A stretch of 64,000 nt of DNA from Cinclus cinclus (lineage: Eukaryota; Chordata; Aves; Passeriformes; Cinclidae). The notes beneath the pieces were generated by a model. It saw only the letters and a program-made list of their open reading frames with translations, had not been told where the DNA came from and made no database searches. The DNA is taken from assembly GCF_963662255.1 (NCBI RefSeq), contig NC_085049.1, positions 25,266,142 to 25,330,141 on the forward strand, written 5' to 3'. Shown here piece after piece: positions 1 through 64,000 of this stretch. The stretch's first letter is position 1. Each line of letters begins with the position of its first letter. The position numbers were made by a program, and so were the translations under genes.

Positions 1-779
1 ATAAAGACTTGATAGTCCATAACTTATATAATCGACTCTGAATATTTTTTTGTATTAGCATAAAGCTCTGGTATAAATTATGTAAGTTGGTTTAAAATCA
101 GTCAAGGAATTTATCCAGCTCAGCACAATGAGAGGTTTTCTCCAAAACATCTACTTTAGTGTCAACCTGCACAAGTGGGTGAAATGATGGTGATTTCAGC
201 TCTTCACCTAAGAAATGGCAAAGACAAGGAGCCTGCAGGAATCTTCCTCAGTTTGGGTAATAAGTGGAAACTCGTTACGGTCCAGTGCTTTGATTGTTAG
301 TGTTGGACTGCCATAAAGGCTGTAGAGAGAGACCCATGGATTGGCCCACAATATAGGAAATGGCAGAGAGAGCTGCTGGCAGCTGAAACCAGAACAGATT
401 GTTGTGTGGACAGGGTCCAGAGTGCAGCCACTCTTCCTTTCCTGGTTAGTGAGTTAAATAAACCAAGGCAATTCAGGTGGAGAGCGCTCAGCCTGGACCT
501 GCGGCAAATAAATCCTCGCTGCAGTGCCTGTCCGGTCATTTTCCTCACAGTGGTGAGTCCTAATTTATGAAAACCTTTCCTACACATGCTATTCCTCCAC
601 CATTTTGGTTCTTTTGGGCTCAGCTGGTCAAGCTGATTGAAGCCCACCAGAGTGTGGAAATCAGTGCTAGCCAGGCTGTGGATTTCACAGAACGAAGGAG
701 CCAAAAAACTCATCGGTTTTGTTAAGATCCGTTTAGAATATTTTGCATTCTGCCCCTCCCTCCCCAAAGCCATCAGGTG
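1..779. other. Upstream flank, no gene recognised
   Basis: Both strands were read. A 158-codon open frame on the minus strand (297-773) has no recognisable domain. No exon of the neighbouring gene expected in this direction (CMAS in mammals) could be seen. Confidence 0.5.
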
Positions 780-812
780 AAGCAGCTTCTGCCTTTAAGC
801 TGCCCATCCGCC

Positions 813-879
813 ATGGTCAGGCACTCCCCTCGCTCCGGGGCCGCGGGGCCCCCAGCCCCCGGAGGGACCCCCGCCGCCG
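813..879 (+). other. Possible upstream ORF start in candidate first exon
   Basis: An ATG at 813 has a near-perfect Kozak context (ccgccATGg) and is open for 22 codons plus one base to the donor at 879/880. If this exon splices to 11541, the frame continues about 13 codons and ends at a TAA past the ABCC9 ATG at 11562, in a different frame. It would then be an overlapping upstream ORF that lowers SUR2 translation. I do not recognise the peptide (MVRHSPRSGA...). It is not seen as an annotated exon, and the start of the exon is unknown. Confidence 0.3.
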
Positions 880-925
880 GTGAGTGCCCCGGGTAGCGGC
901 GGGCGCAGGGACCCGAGGGGGTGGC

Positions 926-1044
926 GCATCCTTCCTCGCATTCCTCCCTGCATCCTTCCCTGTATCCCTTCCTCGCATCCCTCCCCGCATCCTTCCTCGC
1001 ATCCTTCCCCGCATCCCTCTTACATCCCTCTTACATCCCTCCCC
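926..1044 (+). repeat. 12-bp CT-rich minisatellite, about 10 units
   Basis: Ten head-to-tail units of the form GCATCCYTCCYC can be read, most 12 bp and a few 11 or 13 bp, followed by a C-run near 1050. It lies just inside the putative first intron. The opposite strand is rich in GGG/GGGG runs. Apparent open frames over this region on both strands come from the repeat. Confidence 0.85.
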
Positions 1045-2321
1045 GCAATGCCCCCCCCCCCTTCCCTCCCCTGGCATCTGCTGCCGGGGCGGCAGTCCCG
1101 GTGCTGGCGGTGCCGTGCCCGGTTTGGTCCCGCGGTTCCGGCGCCCGGTTACGGACCCGCACCGCTGGCACCTCTGCAGCTGAATCACCCCCGGCCTGGG
1201 GAGGTGTCGGTACCAGATCTCGTCTTCTGGAGGCCCACTGGGAAAACTGGTGACGTGCTGGACGTGGGGGTACCTGAGGATCGGGATGGGGTTGTTTCCA
1301 TTCTTTTAAACGTCCAAATGTTCCGTGAAACATTTTGAATTCCTATAATTACCATTTTTCCCCCTCCTTCCGCCCTCCCTCCCTTGTCCTGACAAATCGA
1401 AAAGCCCTGATACAAAATGCCAGATCAGGGCTGACTCTTCTGACATTTCAGAGCTTTTCATTTTTCTTAATCCTTTTAAAATGCATTTCAAAACACTTTA
1501 GCTTGTCATGTAGACAAGTGAAAGTGCCCCATTTAGAAACAGCAAAATGAAGCATGCTGGCTGATTCCATGTTCATTTTGCCTTTTTGCCCCCCTTCCTG
1601 TTTAAACAATTTTGTAGAAAAGACAGAACTGAATAACAATTAATTAAATATTCGTGTTTTGGTGAAGAAAATTGTGACCATAAATGTTACTCATTTCCAT
1701 CAGAAATTGAATGTATTTTCACAAGCATTACTTGACAATGCTATTTCAGCTGATTAAATGGGTTAAAACTTTTTTATTTAAAAAAAAATCTTCTTAAACA
1801 GACATAGACATATAGCAGAACTCAGAGACTTCCAATCTGTAATCTTTTTTTCTAAAGCATTTCATACAGGAAAAGGGAAGAAACAAAAGGAAAAATAAAG
1901 GTAATCACAAGTCAAAGATTTCACATGCCTTGGAGGGCTGTAGAGGTCGGTCTAAGTGTAAAACTGTGTTGGTATTTCAAATCAATGGGAGCTAACAAAA
2001 GGTACTAATTAGCTCTAGCTCTGGGGTTTCGGTTTTCTTACCCCTACAACAGTCAGGTTTGAAACATGGGAGAAGAAGGAGCAGCCCGGGTTTGCCAAGG
2101 TTTTGATAAATCCGGCAGTGCTTGGCCTCAGCCATCCAAGTCCATTCTCAGCTCAGCACTCTCTGTAACTCCATTCATGGAAACATGGTTAACACCTTTG
2201 ACTTCAATCCCTTGGAAACCATTTGCTCTCTAATGATCTAGATACAATTCCTGGATTCTGCAAGGTCTAAGCAGAATTCTGAACCAAGGCTCTCCAGCTC
2301 AAGTACTGAATGACTGAACAG

Positions 2322-2379
2322 GAAATGGTCTGGATGATCTTTGTGTGTCCCTTCCAGCTGAGGCTATTCTGTGATTCCA
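2322..2379 (+). mobile_element. CR1 LINE 3' tail fragment
   Basis: The order GATGATCTTTG...GTCCCTTCCA...ATTCTGTGATTC matches the diagnostic last bases of CR1, ending in its short terminal repeat. Only about 60 bp can be recognised, so the subfamily cannot be given. Confidence 0.55.
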
Positions 2380-3854
2380 GCAGCTATACCCAAAACCACC
2401 CTGCACTGCCACATGTCCTGTGCTGCACCGCAAGTCCCAGATCTTTGCAATTCATGGCTCAAGTTGTAAGGCTCAAGTGAAACAATCACGATGGAAAAAA
2501 CAAAATCTTGGTTCATCTCTGTTTGATGGTGCTGTGAGAAAATGAGCAAACAAACCAACTGGCCACATGTGGGCTCTCTTGGGGCTCCTTTACCTCTAAA
2601 TAAACATATACAATGGATTTTGCAACTAAAAAATGTTATCCCACGTAAATAAGGGCTATTGTATTGAAAACTATATCCCTGGTATGAACATCAAATTAGT
2701 TTGGAATTTTATTTCAAGTATTAAAAGCCATTTCACAAGAAGCAGACCTGTGTGATCAAAAAGTGAGGTTTGGACTGTATTTTAAGCAGAAGAGCTGGAG
2801 GTACTTAGGTAAGTGAGTGAAGTAAAATATCTGAGTAGACTTTTCTTCTTAATATGGTGGAAGATGTGCAAAATTATGTTGTCAAATTCGAATTATCCAA
2901 GATTAATTACAAAGGATTCAAAAGCTGAATCTCTGCAAGCCTGCCAAAAGTTAGACTACCTTGTCTATAAATCAATTACTTCAGAAGAGCCATCTGCTAA
3001 TAGTCCATGTGCTGCAATGCAGCTTCTTGGAATCTTACTGCTTCAGAGAGGGAAAAATGAAAATAAAAGCAAGCAGAAGAAATCCCAGGGGACTGTAACT
3101 TCGGGAGGCAAAAATCGGTGCTTTTTGCTTGCCTGTCTCTTTCCAGTTTCCTGCCCCCTTCAGCGTATGAGAAAGGCAAGAAGAGTTTGTGCACTTTGGA
3201 AACTCGATAGGAGGCAGCAGCTGATCTTCCCATCACCAGCCTAAAAATAATCCACTCCAAGGCTTGGAGCGGCTTCACTAAGTGGAGGAAAATCCTGCCA
3301 TCGGGATGATATTGATCACATAGTACAGCCGAGTGACACTTTGGGCTGGTATTTTGGGGTTGTGTTTACAAAGGTAAGCTACAGAGTTTGATCTAACATT
3401 CAGCAACCAAACGGGGCATGCGATGACCCTCCCCCCATTATCTCCCACTAACCACCTCCTCCTCCTCCTTCCCTTTATATCTGTGGGACAGGGCTGCTCC
3501 TCGTTCTTTCCTGGGATTACAACTCCAATCTCTTTTTCCTTTTCCATTCACAGGCGTTCTCAGCCTTTATCGTCCCCTCCTGCTGATGTTTTCTTTGCTG
3601 CTGTTCACAGGGTTATGTTTCTTTTTTTAAACTCTCCTGTCTTGGCAATGTGAAGTCGAAGGTTTTACAGCAGGCAGCGTAGCACGCTGGTGTTGGGAAT
3701 CGCACTGTGTGGAGAAGCTTTCCAAAAAAGAAAGAAAAAAAACAAAGCGATGCCTTTAGATGTGTGAGACCACTGCAAATGTTTGTGTGAAATGCTTTGC
3801 AGTGCCAAAAGCCTTTTTAGCACCACTGCCGTTGTGATTTTCCCTGTGTTTGGA

Positions 3855-3923
3855 GCCTGATCCAGAAGGCTCCCGAAGTCAATGAGATTCTTTGCATTGA
3901 CTTCAGCACCGTTTGGATCAGGC
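3855..3923. repeat. 69-bp imperfect palindrome, possible MITE or old repeat
   Basis: The outer arms GCCTGATCCA (3855-3864) and TGGATCAGGC (3914-3923) are exact reverse complements. Inside them AAGTCAATG (3876-3884) and CATTGACTT (3895-3903) are also exact complements, leaving a 10-base loop. The motif resembles palindromic repeats common in sauropsid genomes, but that is from memory and the family is not decided. Confidence 0.6.
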
Positions 3924-6900
3924 TGTGGCACACGGCAGTTAGCGCTGCGAATGCTGACAAGCACCAGAGGTAATTCATCATCCTGAGGCCCAGGGTAGCT
4001 GGGACAGTGTTTAGCAAGGAAGAGGGGTCTGTGGAGCATAGGTGGTCACAGCTTAAATAAGGAATAAAAAAGAAAGTTGTATTTTGTATCGGGTCATATT
4101 GGTAAAATCGGTTTGAAAGGGACAGTGTTTTCTGCCGTTACCTCAGCAGAACTCTTTGCAAGACTATTGATCACATAGGTTGGGTTAGAGTGCTGTTAGG
4201 GAGGGAAGAAGAGCAATCTAGAAGGGTTAAACCTAGAAAGGAAAAAGATTCAGAGCACTAACCTAAAATCTGTGGAAAACCTCAGAGTTAGGCCTTCCAT
4301 TCAAAGCTATAAATTTACTATTTGTCCTTAGTTAAAAATTTGCTATGGAAATTTCCAGAAGGAAAGACAAATTTTACTTTTGTGATTTATTCAGAAGATA
4401 ACAACTAAGTGCTTTTGTAAAACTCAGAGTATTTTCTTCACCCTGCACCTATATGCATACACATATGTATATACATACATGTTTATATGTATATATGGGC
4501 ATATAATGCACAGTACATGTAAGACCAAAATGAAATTTGATCTGAACTGAGACACAAGTATGCTCTGTAAACAGATATATTACAATTAGGAAGTGCAACT
4601 ATCAATTTATATCTTTATTTTTTTTTTTACGTATGGACAACAGAACTACTGCAATAAATGTTTTCAAAATATTCTTATTCCCCCAAACAAGCTCCACCTG
4701 AGGAGTGTACTTATACTCTTTTTTTGTAGTCGTAAGTACCTTGCAGAGCATGACGATCAGAGTGATAATTCAGGTAAGATGAAACTCTTGAATATGAAGA
4801 TTTTTAAGTCCACTTTAAAAGACCCTTAAGGTGGTTAAAATGTCTTTAATTAGGATTCTTATAGTTTTGTACTTGGTGAGGATGTTCTCATAATTTTAAT
4901 AGAAATTTAGATTATCTACCATTTTTCCACTGTCTTCTTCAGAATTGCTTATGGAAAATATATCTCATGAACTGGCTTAGTGCCCTGAGAATCCCCATTT
5001 ATGCTTGTTAAAATGAGAATTGTGAGTGTTTAGGTTCAATGTTTTGTCATTTCCATGTTTACGACTTTGACCTATTTTCTTTCTTTCCCAAACTTCTATC
5101 CTCTTCACAGTGAATATTTGTTCATTAATCAATTTTGTGCTGTTTATTCTCTTTTGACTGTGCCTGTCCACCTTAGTCTAAAACCAGGAAGTCCCAACTT
5201 GTCAATAATAGGGATCTTAGCATAAAAATTTAAACGCTTAAAGGACATGAGGGTTATTTCAGCTATTTCATTGAAGGGTGAACTGCTGTTCAGATAGTTC
5301 ACATCCTCATTAAAGTAAACCAACAGGGAATCAGATTCCCAAATGATGTAAAGGAGAGCTGAAACTTGCCTTCCACTGGTACCAACCTGGGCCCATTTTC
5401 TTGATTGTTCTTTCCCTTCCCCTCCTCTGTGAAGTTTGGCTGATAGCTTTAGCTCACTGACTATTTAACTCACTGACTGTTCATTCCAGTCTCAAAAGGA
5501 GGAGGAAAAACCACCTCTGAGAATCTCTGATGTGCTGTAGAGTTCATAAAGAGAGAAGTTAAAGTGAGTAATTTGACAGTAACTTAGAAAGATGAAGGTC
5601 TTCCAGCCTACAAGTGTTAAAACAAAAAATTACCAGGCACTTGGCACTTCTGCTGGGTTGCTGAATGTAGCTGGTGTCCTCAGATGGCACATGTTTGTTA
5701 TTAGGTGATCCTTGTCCCATTCCTACATTTCCATGTCTGAAATGACAGATTAAACCTAGCATGCTAGGCAACATTATTATAAAGTACAACATTCCTGCTA
5801 TAATTAGCAGTAAAGCATGTTGGGATGTACCCATGTTGGTGCAATTACCCCAGCATAACTTGTTGGCCTACTGTATTCAACAGCAAGTGAAACTTTCTCT
5901 GGGAAAGCCATTTTTTTGACATGACTGTCAACAACATTGTCTTTTAAAATGAGTTTATGAGCTCCTCAACAGTTATTGTGAATGGCTGCTACTGCCTGAT
6001 GAGAAGTAGTGGTTCATAACTGCAGATGAGCAATAAATTTCAAAATAACTTTCTACCCCTTCATCTGTTGTCTCCAGAATATTCACTTTTAGGTTACACA
6101 ATTTCTTTTTTCAATGTGGCAGTTAGACTGCTCCCATTTTGTTCAGACAGTGCTGTTTGCCAGTCAAAGCCATCTTCCTGTAGAGAAGCTTTCAGCTCCA
6201 AAGACTTCAACCTAAGCATGAGCTTAGAGAAAAGGTCAATCCATATGGGAAGAAGAGGCCTTTGCTTTCCAGTGCCTCTCCCTTCCTTTGGGATCCACAG
6301 ATAAAGTTTTGCTAAGAGGCTGGTGGACATTTATCCACTGTTATGTCCTCGAGACAGTCCTGCATGAACCAGCTTGGGAATTGAAGTAGGATAGCTGTGG
6401 CAGTCCAGCTCTGACATCGAGCTTGAGCAGGGCTTCTTATCTTGGGAACTGCACCACAGTGATTAGGACTATTAATTGTGAGAATGAACTATGTGTGGCT
6501 CTCTGCTGGACTGTGAGCCCACAACAAGGCAGGCAGACTGCTGAGGTTGATAAACCCACCTGGCTCTGCTACTTAATTCACCTGTGTACCCTTCCAGGCA
6601 GTGCTGTTTCCAGTGTTCCCAAGGAAGGGTCCTGGCAGGTGTAGGAGGGCAGCTGCTGTTGTGGAATGTAATAACTGCTCTAAGTTGGAGGATTAAAAGC
6701 TTTAATCTCTTCCATCCCTGATACAGAAATCTCTTCAAATTTCTCCTCCTGTGGCTCTGCAGCCCAGTTTCACCTCTTTGCTCTCTCCCCACATACTTAC
6801 TGCGGCCTAAAAACTCTGTCTCCTCATTTTGGGAAGGAGAAAATGACCCTTGGCCACAGGGTGGGAAAACTTGAGTCAGCTCAGTATTCTGATTTGCTTA

Positions 6901-9494
6901 GGTCAAACTCAAAGACCTTCAGCATTACAGGTTTTTCTGTTCTATGTGATCAGCATTCTGTCGTTTTTTTTGGTAGGAAAAACAGAATAAGTATTCAATG
7001 TATTTAGTTACATACTTGCAGAAGCTCAATGTGAAGGGAAACAAACAACACTTCCTCACATGTGCAAGATAGCTCTTTTTCCCACTCTACAGATGTAGTG
7101 CTGACCGAAGCCCAGCATTTGCTTACTAGAAGAGTAAAACCAAGGGAAGAATAGTTTAGCAATTTAATTTATTCAGGGAACCAAATTTGATCAGTGGTCA
7201 GTCATAGAAGTGTTCCATCTTCCTTTCCTGCTGCAGTTTCCAATGAGTTACAACAGTAAGCACAACTGCAATTCTTCAGTTCTTAATGATTTGGGTTTGT
7301 TGGCTTTTTTTGTTTGTTTTGTTGGTTTGGGTTTTTTTTTTTTGGTGGTCTTTTTATTTTTAATTTACTGCTCTTAATTTTCACATTTTCATTTCATTTC
7401 ATGGAAGTATTATGGTGCAGAAAGAAGGGAATGGTGCCTTTTCATGCTTTCACTGGGTAACTGCAATCAAGATTGTCTTAATTTCCAGGATCAGGTTTTT
7501 AAATGAAAGCTTTCAAAACTAGGACTCATGAAAAGCCAGTGTAGCTGAGGCCTTTAAAAACTCTTTAAAATTCTTAGAATATTAAGGATCTCTTTAAATT
7601 TAACTTGCAATACTGCAATGCTGTTTAAAAGTGCAACCTTGACTGTTTAATTAGTCTGAAGCTTACATCGTTTGCAGCCCTAAAAATGTATCCTTCTGTA
7701 GCTACACTGAACTTTCCAAGCATGGGATCTGAGTGTGGGCACAAGAAATTTTGCCATTATATTATCAAATTTTTATATGAAAAAGATTGAAGGCTGCACT
7801 GTTTTCTTGGATGAGAGACTGCATCTGAAAACTTGTCATGGTCCAACTCCTGTTATTTTTACTTGAACTGCAAAAGCATTGTTTAAAAATGCCCTGTACT
7901 GTCTAGAGAAATTAAGGATTTGCTCATCTGCCCGAGGGGCTTTTCTTACTGTCCTTCTTTGGAGAAGAACACAACTCCTTAAACTTTGAGGTAATGAAAA
8001 TTAGCTTCTGGAGGTATGCCCTGATGCTGCAGAAAGTAATGGTTAATTTCAGCTTCAAACCAAAGGGCACTGACTGTAAATGCAAAGCATCCCCTTTTTG
8101 TTATCAGCAAAACTTCATCCAGTATATTTCCCTTATCTAGGAAACTTGAGCCAAGAGGCAGGAACTACATTATATGCTTTATTCCAGGGAGTTATGGATT
8201 TCTGCATCTGTCCACCTCCAGAGTCTCCTCTGTATCTAAGTTTTCCAAAAAACAGAGCAAGGTCCAGCAGTTTGAGACACAAAACTGTGGAGGGTGTGTG
8301 AGGTCTGACTTCTGAACCAGAAATGGGTGGGAAGGATGGAATGGTTCCTGTTTCCCCACAAGGCACACTGAAGATGACATTATTTCTCTCATTATTAGAG
8401 CTCTAAGATAGTGCAGGGTGTTTTTATACACCATTCTTGAAGATCCTGAGAACTGCTAGCAGTCAAAGGGGTTATGAAATTTGGTATATGCCAGCAGATG
8501 CAGAACAGGAGTCCTCCACTTCCAGCCACAACTCGTTCCTAGCACAATGGAGATGGACAAATGGGTGGAAGAAAGGAGGACAGGGAGGAAGGATCACTGG
8601 ACTATTAATGCTTCCACAGTTCTTATCTCCTCTATTCTTTATAAGTGCCAAACTGTACTGGATGTACGTCCTGAGCTGCTAAAAAGGGAAGTTGTACATT
8701 TCATGATTTGGCAATTTATGACGCCAAAGTTGCACCGGACAGCACAGCATTGCAGCACTGGTCAGAATATTTTGATAGGTTTTAAGCCTGTGGGAGTTGA
8801 ATGAACATGATCATTGGATAAACTGATTCATGATGAAGTTTTCTGATCAAAGATCTTAGGAATTTAGTGGCAATTACCCTATTTCATTTGCCATATAATC
8901 TTTTCTGTGAATTTTTACAAACTAACCAACCTAGGCTTGATTTTCTCTCTCTTTTAAAGAGAAGACAATCAAATTCTACTTCTCTTTTTATTGAAATGAA
9001 CTAAAGTACTGTGATTAGACTGCCCATACCTTCTCTTGAAAAATATCACCAGTATGTTGGATACTGTCTCTATATATCAGTATTAACTAGTTGGACCAGG
9101 TTTTATTCTCAGTTCTGGCAATGTGCAAAGGACAATTGGTTTTAAGAGTGTTACTGGACATACTCCATCACAAAACTAGGCACAGCACAGATTCTTGTGG
9201 AGATTCAGATGTGATTCTTCAAAGATGCATCTTGCACAAGAGCTTTTAGCAACCATTGATTGAGGTGTGATAGGAAACCTCTGCAAACTGATGGTGGTCT
9301 CTAGTTGGGAGAAAACACTCTTCCTAAAGTTAATAGGCATTCACTTGAACTTTTGCTGCCTCTATTACGTTTTCCTACCAGAAAAATGGGAAAAAAAAAC
9401 AACAGTTCCCTTAGCTTCCCTTGGATGTGGTTTTCATCCTTTCTCCCAGATTGATTTTTGACTAGAAGCCAAAAGCTACACAGGGAGTCAATGA

Positions 9495-9557
9495 TTGAGT
9501 GCTCATCTGAACCCAGGATTCTCCTGCCTTTCAGTATCACTCCAACCACTAGACCAC
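9495..9557 (-). mobile_element. tRNA-derived SINE-like remnant
   Basis: Read on the minus strand, it begins GTGGTCTAGTGGTTGGAG, which resembles the 5' half of a tRNA with an A-box, and about 30 bases later has GGGTTCA, a B-box-like core. Old amniote SINEs such as MIR-type elements have this head. The spacing and decay make a functional tRNA gene unlikely. Confidence 0.5.
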
Positions 9558-11561
9558 AAAAGCATCTTATGCTGCCTCAGAAAAGAGTCATCCTTGTGGG
9601 AAAGGGAGGAAAATTCCCAGCAGATCTCCCTTGTACTTCTGACCTTCGATAAAAATGAGGAAACAGCACTTCTGATTTTCAAGAGATTACCATTATCATT
9701 ATGTTTCTATTAAAGAAGACATGACAAGCTTTCACAAATTAAACCCAAACAACTTCTGTGTAGTTTTTTTTTTAAAGTTCATTATTTGTTTTGCTAATAA
9801 CTCCTTGATATATTCAGACAGATCCCACATTAGCAGAAGGTTTATTTTTGTTACTAGCCTTATGCACTTATGAATGTATTTTGGTATAAAAATAAAATCA
9901 TAGAATCATAGTGGTCATATCACTCTATTCATTATAGAGAATGGGCCAAAATCTCCATCAAATTGTGTTACAGCACATGGACTGTTAGCAGATGGTGGTT
10001 ACTGAAGTCTGAGTCAGTTGACCCTCAGCTTTTGTTCACAGTAAGTACATAAATGCAAGTTATGCTTAACTGCTGGTAAATATCAGCCATAAACTGCTGA
10101 TATATTTGGGAAAGGGAGCACATTTATCACACTCTTTTCAAAGAAACTCCTCTTCACTGATGTGTTTCGATATGGGTTGTGCTTTTCAGACCCAAAAAGA
10201 TCTTGGTTAAAAGCTAACAGGGGGTTTAGCAGAGGTTCAAAATGTTTCTTTGAATTCTGTGTTTTTTGTGAAGATCTGCATGTTTGTTCTGTCTCTAAGG
10301 GACTACTTGTGTAGTTTATGCTTACCTTGTTCAAACTACTTACAGAACTAATCTGAACTATTTGAAGAAAGAAGGAAACTTTTTTCTCCCCATTAAACTG
10401 ACTTTTCTGTTTATAAACTGCACTAATGCATTTTCTGCATCCCTATCTTGTTCTGATTCTGCAAAACTTATTAATGCCAATGTTCTTGCAGATGCTTCAG
10501 TTGCTTTGCTAAATTAAATATATTCCTTCTATTTTAACATGTAAAATTTGAGAAAAGGAAAAGGCATGGATAAATGAGTTTCCACAACTTATTCTACAGC
10601 ACTATGTTGCTCTGTGTAAGTCTCAGGCAAAGAGATGAGCAAAGAAAGACTTTGTTTGCAGTCCTGTTTCATCTTCTTGTAAAGAAGACTGAAAAAAGAA
10701 ATGATGCACAGGTTGATTTAAGCCAGAACCTAGCCATAACTCTGTGTTACTCTATGACCCACAGTCTGCAAGCACGAACACAGGAGCTTATCTTGGCGTA
10801 CAAAGATAATCTGACAAGAAATCATGGAAGTCAGAGACTGCTGGGATGAGTCTAAGCACGTGTTTAAGGGTTTTCAGGATCAAACATAAATGTTGATTTA
10901 CTGCCCAGGCAATCTTCAGTGCCACCTACTTTAGTTAAGAGTTTGTTATTTATCTGTAATGTCTCGTGTGTGTGGCCATTGTTCTATGTGACAATGAAGA
11001 AATACAAAATATCAGTGAGTGCAAAGCTGCCAGAACACAAAATGTTCAGAGCTTGCACTGGGAATGCAGTACAACAAATCATTGGACATATTGCATAGGC
11101 AGTGTTGGCTCACTAAAGAAAGGGTAACACACAGGTTAACTTATATCCATTTGGGATTTGTTATGAGAAATGGAAATACTTATTTTTCAAATCTTCTACT
11201 TTCTTTCTTTATATTCTCACAGAGCTTTTGCAGCATAGTGTTTGTGCCTATGATCATTAGAAGTTACAGCACAATCTATTTAAAAATAGAACTTAAATAA
11301 TGAATGCGGCTAAATATAAACAATATTATCAAAATATAAATAATACTAATGTCATATAAACACGGCCTTCTAATGTACTTGTATTTGCCATAGCCCAAAA
11401 TAATTTCCAAAATACAACTGTGTTATCCTCTGTGGGTTCTCCAGTGTACTCCTTCCCTGTCTCTTTATTGTATTTATTTTGGTTTTAGCCAAAGGGAACG
11501 CTAGCACTCTTGGCAGTCAACATTTCTCTCATTTCTGTAGTAGCCAGACCCTCCAGAAGAG

Positions 11562-63356
<51,795 letters not shown>

Positions 63357-64000
63357 GTATCACTCTTTAATCTTTTTGAGGTAGACTTGGTCACGCAAAA
63401 TGTACACATCTCTCTGGCCAAAATCTATTCTCACTGAGGAACTGCCACTGGTGTGAATGACAAGGATAGATAAAAGAGGCAATGAAAATATGTTGCTCGT
63501 GTTAGTCAATCTATGAAAAAAAATCCTATAGAATGCCAGGGAGACAGAGCAGGACCCTGTAGTACAATCAAAAATACCACAGTTATAGACAAGATGAGCA
63601 AAATATCCGTGTAAGTTATTTAGAAAACAAAAATAAGGATAAAAATTAGAAATGTCACATGCTTCAAAATCTCTGATCTTTCTAGCAGATGTGGACTAAA
63701 GATAGGCCCACATTGGCAATAAGACCTCAGCAACTTTTCTCTGAGCTGCACATTGGAATTTGTGCTCCACACACTTCAATTTGGCTTTGATTGCTACTTT
63801 AAAAGTGGTTGAAGTGCAAGAAAAGGCTCATAGGTCAAGAAGCTTCCCTGGAAAGTCAAGCTACTTAGTCCAGAGACAAAACCTGCTGTGTATTTGCAAA
63901 TCACGATGAAACACGAGCTGTGATAATGTCAACAGCTCATGTTGTGTGGCAGTATCAACTTCCTTCCTCAAGCTGCCCTTCCTGTGCCGGCCACTGACCC
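63357..64000 (+). other. Start of ABCC9 intron 31, runs off the window
   Basis: No further SUR2 exon was found here; NBD2 coding sequence is absent. Confidence 0.85.

Larger units (their letters stand above)
780..1260 (+). promoter_or_regulatory. CpG island, candidate ABCC9 promoter and 5' noncoding first exon
   Basis: This is the only strongly CpG-rich stretch in an otherwise AT-rich window. It sits about 10.3 kb upstream of the first ABCC9 coding exon. A consensus donor (g|gtgagt) lies at 879/880, so an exon ending at 879 could splice to the acceptor at 11540. No TATA box is evident. The call as ABCC9 promoter is inference from position and orientation; the island could instead serve another transcript on either strand. 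Confidence 0.5.
1261..11540 (+). other. Putative first intron of ABCC9, noncoding
   Basis: This is AT-rich sequence with no supported coding exon. It contains a short CR1 tail, a 69-bp palindrome, an AT-rich ATA/TATA stretch near 4450-4500, a T-rich run near 7300-7345 and a tRNA-derived SINE-like remnant, all listed separately. Calling it an intron depends on the first exon at about 879 being real; otherwise it is 5' flank. Confidence 0.5.

Noticed and set aside
297..773. 158-codon open frame on the minus strand
   Set aside because: No recognisable domain, no similarity to a neighbour gene that I know, and no splice or promoter context.
817..1338. Several overlapping GC-rich open frames on both strands
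   Set aside because: They arise from the CpG island and the 12-bp repeat; their products are low-complexity Pro/Ser/His or Arg/Gly repeats.
9897..9918. ATAGAATCATAG, like a CR1 tail
   Set aside because: Only the short terminal repeat is present with no CR1 body beside it.
63357..64000. Search for NBD2 or for KCNJ8
   Set aside because: No Walker A, signature or Kir6 pore motif can be read here; both must lie beyond the window.

Overview
The window is vertebrate nuclear DNA, almost certainly from a bird. It holds large AT-rich introns with GT-AG splice sites and several 3'-end copies of CR1, the main avian LINE, on both strands. There are no operons or other prokaryotic features. The only protein-coding gene I can support is ABCC9, which encodes sulfonylurea receptor 2 (SUR2). 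SUR2 is the regulatory ABC-transporter subunit of ATP-sensitive potassium channels. The gene lies on the + strand and runs off the right end.

Layout. Bases 1-780 show no recognisable gene. A CpG island at about 780-1260 holds a plausible first exon ending in a GTGAGT donor, followed at once by a 12-bp minisatellite. A long first intron (about 880-11540) carries small old repeats, including a tRNA-derived SINE-like remnant and a 69-bp palindrome. From 11562 to 63356 I placed 31 consecutive coding exons by reading conserved SUR2 peptide segments and matching splice sites. All 31 join without a frameshift or stop into about 1309 residues. The exons give, in order, TMD0 (exons 1-4), the L0 linker (5-6), TMD1 (6-12), the linker to NBD1 (13-14), NBD1 (15-22), the acidic ED linker (23-24) and TMD2 (24-31). 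NBD2 and the alternative last exons that distinguish SUR2A from SUR2B must lie beyond 64000.

The gene identity is firm. The Tyr at residue 1221 (exon 29) is the residue that separates SUR2 from SUR1, and the exon numbering recovers the 39-nt exon 17 and the 111-nt exon 14 known as alternatively spliced in mammals. Points worth a second look are the tiny exon 17 in a 6.6-kb interval, the weak donor of exon 14, an Arg-to-Gly change at the exon 28/29 junction, a longer and apparently unglycosylated loop before TM13, and an upstream ATG in a strong Kozak context. I found no undescribed multi-gene system; the window is an ordinary large animal gene with informative details.
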